Assembly: GCF_030384665.1 (NCBI RefSeq)
Contig: NC_083680.1
Coordinates: 1,024,721 to 1,088,720 of the forward strand
From: Lodderomyces elongisporus
Taxonomy: Eukaryota; Ascomycota; Pichiomycetes; Serinales; Debaryomycetaceae
Direction of reading: 5' to 3'
Length of the DNA stretch: 64,000 nt
The notes under the pieces were generated by a model. The model was not told where the DNA came from. It saw only the letters and a program-made list of their open reading frames with translations, and made no database searches. Shown here in pieces: positions 59,766-64,000 of this stretch. Each line of letters starts with the position of its first letter. The stretch's first letter is position 1. The translations under genes and the position numbers were made by a program.

Positions 59766-62339
59766 ATGTTGCAATTGTCACCTACACAGGTGCACTTTCT
59801 CAAAAAGTACTTGTTGGAGCAGCAGCTTGTAAAAGAGTTGCAAATCTTGAATGAGCCCAATTGCTGCGAGTTGCTAGGACCACCATTCAATGCCAGCGAA
59901 TCTTCCCCGAATCTTCCGTTATTGACCTTTTTCTTCCGCAAGTTCTTGGTAACTTTTCCCTTGATTGTAAAAAATTCACCGGAAAAGCAACGACAGTTTT
60001 GGCAGGATGTCGTAGAGCCATTTGTCATTAACTTTAACTCGAAACAAATTAGTGGGAGTAGCGAACGAAGAGGAGTTTCTAAGAGGAAAAGGGCAAATAA
60101 GAAACTTCTTTCTGTTTTGCTCTTGTTTTACAATTCGACTTTGGTTGCAGGAAACGAAATGGAGTATTTGACGAAGGACCATTACAAGGCATCAGATACG
60201 GCAAAGCTTGAGAAATTTGACATACAGAATCTGGATCGATATGAGATTATTGGATTGAACCAGTTTGACAAGATGGTTTTTGTTAATGATATTTACATAA
60301 ACATTGTTGCTGTTAGAACAGTTGAGCATGAGCAACTGCGGAGTTGGTTCAAGGTGCAGCGCCAACACAATTACGAGTTTGTTATTCAGATTGTTTTGCG
60401 ACAAGGTAAAGAATGTGTCAATGTGTTTGTCAACAAATATTACGGACAGTTTAGGACATTGGAAAATGAGTTGAAAAAAGAGCTCCCTGGAGCAATGACC
60501 ACCAAGATAGCAACGCTTCCACATAAGGAGAAACACGATGAGGGAGAAGATTTGGATATGGATGGCAAATCAGGTGTGCTTACGCGCGAAAGACTCAGAT
60601 TGGCATTACGAGGCTATTTGCGGGAATTGATCAAAGTCAAGGAGATTGTCAAGACCAACGCTTTCCAGCTGTTTATTCTGACAGATTCGACAGATATGAC
60701 TTTGGATGACGTGGAGGATTACAAGACGCGTGTTGAGCACGAGACCAAGATGCTTGAGACGCAAAAGGAGTTTCAGAAAGAGACGTTGAAAATAACTACA
60801 GCATTGAGTGGCAAGATCGAAAGCTTCAAGTCGCTCCTTATTGAGAACCCAAATGCGTCTAGTGACTTGTTGGAGGAAATTGGGTCAACTAGAAGCATCA
60901 AGGAAGCCTCGTCTGTGTTGCAGACTTTTAACGAATGGGCCAAGTTGGAGATTGCCGCTACAGTGTACCACTTGTTCTTGGCACAGGACTCTGCAGCCGG
61001 GTTCTACCAGAAATGTAGAAAGCTCCACCGGTGGTTTCCCTATAGTGTTGTTTATGCCATTTTGCGGTTCACAAACCCAATGAAGATGATCCTGAGAGTG
61101 GTTGACTTGTTGTTTTTGAGTATTCCTCGGCTCCCTACATGGAACAAGGAGTTGAGAGAGCACTCAAAGTCTACCGGTGCGCGAAACTTGTGTGCGTTGA
61201 TGTTTATTGCCATGTTGAATGATGATTTGTTGGGGAATGAAAAAGAGATAGCTTTGTTGAGAGAAGATCTCAAGGGATTCGAAAGGTATTTGCAAAGGAT
61301 TGATAATTTTGTTGCTTCGCTGTGGCAAGATGTGCAGGACATAAAGGAGGAGGCACTCCACCAGCAGCAGGACTATTTCATGACTATACTAACGAGTGAA
61401 CTGATTGGTCCACCGTGCGATGCGCGCCTTAGATTGATTCAATACTCGTACAATGCATTTGAGTCTGGAGGCGACATGGAAGCTCTGTCCTTGTACTTGA
61501 ATCTTAAGCAATATTGGCAATTGCAGGTGCGGACTAAAGATAAGGAGCTTCTCAAGCAAATATGGGAGGAGCCTGAAATCACGCAGCTTTTGAAGACAAT
61601 CTTGGAGGTGTTTTACAATCCAATCATGTCTGTGTTTGCCAAGAGCAATGTTCACAAGGCATTCAAGTCTGCGGAGAAGATGATTGATGAGATATTGAAA
61701 GTAGTTGGCGAGATTAGAGATGAGCAGTATTACCTAAGTCCGTTGCAGATCTACGATCGGATCAAGGCAGTGTTGGATGAGCATGAAGATTTCTTGTGGA
61801 ACTTTCTTCACGATGTTTATGCCAATGATGATCAGCAAGTGTTTCTTGGTTTTATCAAGTGGGCAGAAACATTTTTGCTGTTTGTTAGAGTCAAGTTTAT
61901 TGATGAGCCAGCTGTGAAGTTGGACATTGAGATTGGGGATGTTGATGAAAACTTGTTTGTTCAGCAATTGGATGCCAAGGTGCGGGCCACTTTGGAGAAG
62001 AGAAGGCTATTCAAAGAGTACTATGAAGCGAAGAAGGCGCAGCAGGACCAGATTGACCAGGATTGGGAAAAGATCAATAATAGTGTTTTTGGTAATGTTG
62101 GCAGTGACGACTTTGGTTTTAGTGCTGACGATATGGACGATTTGAACAACATGAATCTTGAGGATGAAATGATGGGTGGTGAGCACTCGCGTCTTGAAAA
62201 GATGTTGATTGCCAAACTCAAGGCCATCGAGTCTAGTGTTGGTACTTCTGAGTTGGATAAGATTGATATTGAGAAGGGTGTAGTGGATGTGTTGGCGAGA
62301 CTTGAAACGAGCATGGGAGCTGTAGCACCGCAAGGGTAG
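59766..62339 (+). CDS. PX-domain protein, YPR097W (Lec1)-like
   Basis: An 857-residue protein with the layout of yeast YPR097W (1073 residues): an N-terminal PX-associated helical domain (about 1-150), a PX domain (about 190-315) and a large C-terminal helical PX-associated domain (about 360-760). In the PX part, VNKYYGQFRTLENELKKELP corresponds to the phosphoinositide-binding strand and helix of PX domains. The end is acidic (DDMDDLNNMNLEDEMM). The yeast protein binds phosphoinositides and is linked to lipid distribution. There is no transmembrane segment. It is the last gene before the telomere, only about 1.2 kb away, and looks fully intact. Confidence 0.87.
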   Translation: MLQLSPTQVHFLKKYLLEQQLVKELQILNEPNCCELLGPPFNASESSPNLPLLTFFFRKFLVTFPLIVKNSPEKQRQFWQDVVEPFVINFNSKQISGSSERRGVSKRKRANKKLLSVLLLFYNSTLVAGNEMEYLTKDHYKASDTAKLEKFDIQNLDRYEIIGLNQFDKMVFVNDIYINIVAVRTVEHEQLRSWFKVQRQHNYEFVIQIVLRQGKECVNVFVNKYYGQFRTLENELKKELPGAMTTKIATLPHKEKHDEGEDLDMDGKSGVLTRERLRLALRGYLRELIKVKEIVKTNAFQLFILTDSTDMTLDDVEDYKTRVEHETKMLETQKEFQKETLKITTALSGKIESFKSLLIENPNASSDLLEEIGSTRSIKEASSVLQTFNEWAKLEIAATVYHLFLAQDSAAGFYQKCRKLHRWFPYSVVYAILRFTNPMKMILRVVDLLFLSIPRLPTWNKELREHSKSTGARNLCALMFIAMLNDDLLGNEKEIALLREDLKGFERYLQRIDNFVASLWQDVQDIKEEALHQQQDYFMTILTSELIGPPCDARLRLIQYSYNAFESGGDMEALSLYLNLKQYWQLQVRTKDKELLKQIWEEPEITQLLKTILEVFYNPIMSVFAKSNVHKAFKSAEKMIDEILKVVGEIRDEQYYLSPLQIYDRIKAVLDEHEDFLWNFLHDVYANDDQQVFLGFIKWAETFLLFVRVKFIDEPAVKLDIEIGDVDENLFVQQLDAKVRATLEKRRLFKEYYEAKKAQQDQIDQDWEKINNSVFGNVGSDDFGFSADDMDDLNNMNLEDEMMGGEHSRLEKMLIAKLKAIESSVGTSELDKIDIEKGVVDVLARLETSMGAVAPQG

Positions 62340-63584
62340 TTTTGCATTTGTGTATGTCTGTGTCTGTGGGTGAATTAAAGCTTCCATGTTGTTCAAGCAA
62401 TATATTTTTAATTTCTTGCTTTTGCTTCCAGTTGAAACTGGAGCAGTATAGGAAAAGTGAGGAAGGTGAGGGGAGTGTTGAGCACGATCCTTGGGCTAAG
62501 GACTATATTTGTAGATTTTAGATATAGAAATGAATACATGATAGAGTAGAATGGAGACTTGTTAGATTAAGTGTAGTACTAAGTGACGTGAGTGAGCTAA
62601 TTGGTATCGTAGAAACGTGCGGAGGGTAAAATGTAGTGTGACAAGAATCACCTGCCATATTACTCTTTTTACTTTATATACCTGGTGCGAATATAAAAAT
62701 TGCGAAACTTTTGAAGGAATGGGAAGAATGGTACACCACCATTTGTGGATACGAGAGGTATAGTTGATACATGATAGTGAGAGTAAAGAAACTCATCGTG
62801 AGCGGAATAAACATGTGAAGTTGCGAAACTGAGTAGTTTGATCATAGATTTAGTTTGAGAAGTTTTAAATGGATTATAATCAAGTGTTTGGTTTTGTTAA
62901 AGTTTTTTGTCTCAAGTTGGGACAAAATAATTATGAGCTAAGGAAGAATGATTGGAATATAGATAAAGAGGTAATAAACTCATTTCTGAAGACTACAAAA
63001 AGCATCAGACTACCAATATTAGTTATAACATACCATTGAAAGATTGATTCTTTCTGGAAAAATATTGGAAGAGTTTATACAACACTAGTTTAATTTGATG
63101 CAATGTTACATAGTCCGTAGGCTAGAAATCTATCCTCATTGTACAGTGATGGAAAAAATGGACAAACAAATAGTACGGTATAGCCAATAACTTTGAGGCC
63201 CAAAGAACAATGCTTGACCATTGTCTTACGGTGGAAAAATCAGGAAAGTGTGTGGCAGAGGTTTGAAAATTTACATATCGATGGTACTTTAGTCACGTGA
63301 CAATATATATAAATAATGTAACTTCAAAAGTCAGAATGTTCGAGCAGTTATCTAGAATCTGAATGTTTTTGTAAATGTTATTAGAAGAACCGACAGTGAG
63401 TCAAATATCAATGTCATTAAATGCAAAGTTGAGTTGAATTAGATAAGAATGAAAACTGAATGAGAATTATGCGTTTCAATAGCCATATGATTCCTCTTAA
63501 TGAAGGTTTTGAACAGAGAACTCGCTGATTCGGTACCTCATGGAAAGTAGTGAAAAAAGATTCTAGAGATTGTAGAACTATGAC
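62340..63584. other. Short subtelomeric region
   Basis: About 1.2 kb between the last gene and the telomeric array. No open frame, transposon remnant or gene-family member is recognisable. It holds TGCGAAACT twice (near 62701 and 62823), a small hairpin AATGGT/ACCATT at 62727-62743, and TCACGTGA at 63293-63300. Confidence 0.6.
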
Positions 63585-64000
63585 TGCACTTGAAACTCGG
63601 TGTAAGGATGCACTTGAAACTCGGTGTAAGGATGCACTTGAAACTCGGTGTAAGGATGCACTTGAAACTCGGTGTAAGGATGCACTTGAAACTCGGTGTA
63701 AGGATGCACTTGAAACTCGGTGTAAGGATGCACTTGAAACTCGGTGTAAGGATGCACTTGAAACTCGGTGTAAGGATGCACTTGAAACTCGGTGTAAGGA
63801 TGCACTTGAAACTCGGTGTAAGGATGCACTTGAAACTCGGTGTAAGGATGCACTTGAAACTCGGTGTAAGGATGCACTTGAAACTCGGTGTAAGGATGCA
63901 CTTGAAACTCGGTGTAAGGATGCACTTGAAACTCGGTGTAAGGATGCACTTGAAACTCGGTGTAAGGATGCACTTGAAACTCGGTGTAAGGATGCACTTG
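63585..64000 (+). repeat. Telomeric tandem array, 24-bp unit
   Basis: About 17.3 perfect head-to-tail copies of a 24-bp unit run to the last base of the window. The unit contains GTGTAAGGATG, then CACTTGAAACTCG. The GTGTAAGGATG core is shared with the telomere repeats of other Candida-clade yeasts, whose units are usually 23 bp. The G-richer strand points 5' to 3' toward the right end, the correct polarity for a right telomere. No copy differs from the next. The open frame through it (His-Pro-Tyr-Thr repeats) exists only because 24 is divisible by three and is not a gene. Confidence 0.93.

Noticed and set aside
63578..63997. Minus-strand open frame of 139 codons with HPYTEFQV repeats
   Set aside because: It is a reading of the telomeric array, open only because the 24-bp unit is a multiple of three.

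Overview
The window looks like the end of a chromosome from a budding yeast of the CUG-Ser (Candida/Lodderomyces) clade. Three things point there: a telomere-like tandem array of a 24-bp unit at the right edge; an AT-rich, almost intron-free genome whose genes have clear Saccharomyces/Candida counterparts; and CTG codons at places where serine fits the protein family better than leucine (in the MDL2-like transporter and in the large protein at 5854-9192). The telomere unit contains the GTGTAAGGATG core known from several Candida species. The many homopolymer and triplet tracts suggest Lodderomyces elongisporus or a near relative, but that species call is only an inference.

Layout, left to right. 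1-5853 is a gene-poor stretch holding one tRNA-Gly(GCC) gene and more than 5 kb of low-complexity sequence upstream of a large, disordered protein of unknown function (5854-9192). Next come a short-chain dehydrogenase (9893-10675), SKI8 and NUP82 on a shared divergent promoter, SNF4, an OPT-family transporter, a three-KH-domain RNA-binding protein (PBP2-like), SWC5, dipeptidyl peptidase III, an MDL2-like mitochondrial ABC transporter, ATP15, POL5, ASA1, SHE3, adenosine kinase (ADO1), IZH3, SPB1, PEP3/VPS18, SAC6, a CDC50-family protein, POP2/CAF1, NOG2 (two exons) and a PX-domain protein like YPR097W. After 1.2 kb without a gene the telomeric array runs from 63585 to the end.

The genes are housekeeping genes in unrelated pathways, not an operon or cluster. 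Themes that recur are ribosome biogenesis (POL5, SPB1, NOG2), mRNA fate and localisation (SKI8, POP2, SHE3, the KH protein), mitochondrial function (ATP15, MDL2-like), membrane traffic and lipids (PEP3, CDC50-like, PX protein), and glucose/energy sensing (SNF4). Six convergent and several divergent pairs define the 3'-end and promoter regions. No transposon, CRISPR array, rRNA or integrated virus was seen.

Points most worth a second look: a POP2 nuclease whose four metal-binding positions read H-E-D-Q instead of D-E-D-D; a 618-bp NOG2 intron with a structured core that may encode an H/ACA snoRNA; an adenosine kinase with a mitochondrial-type N-terminal extension preceded by a two-codon upstream ORF; a nested inverted-repeat element at 44552-44624; a 10-bp-arm palindrome in the dehydrogenase promoter; and the telomere with its very short subtelomere.
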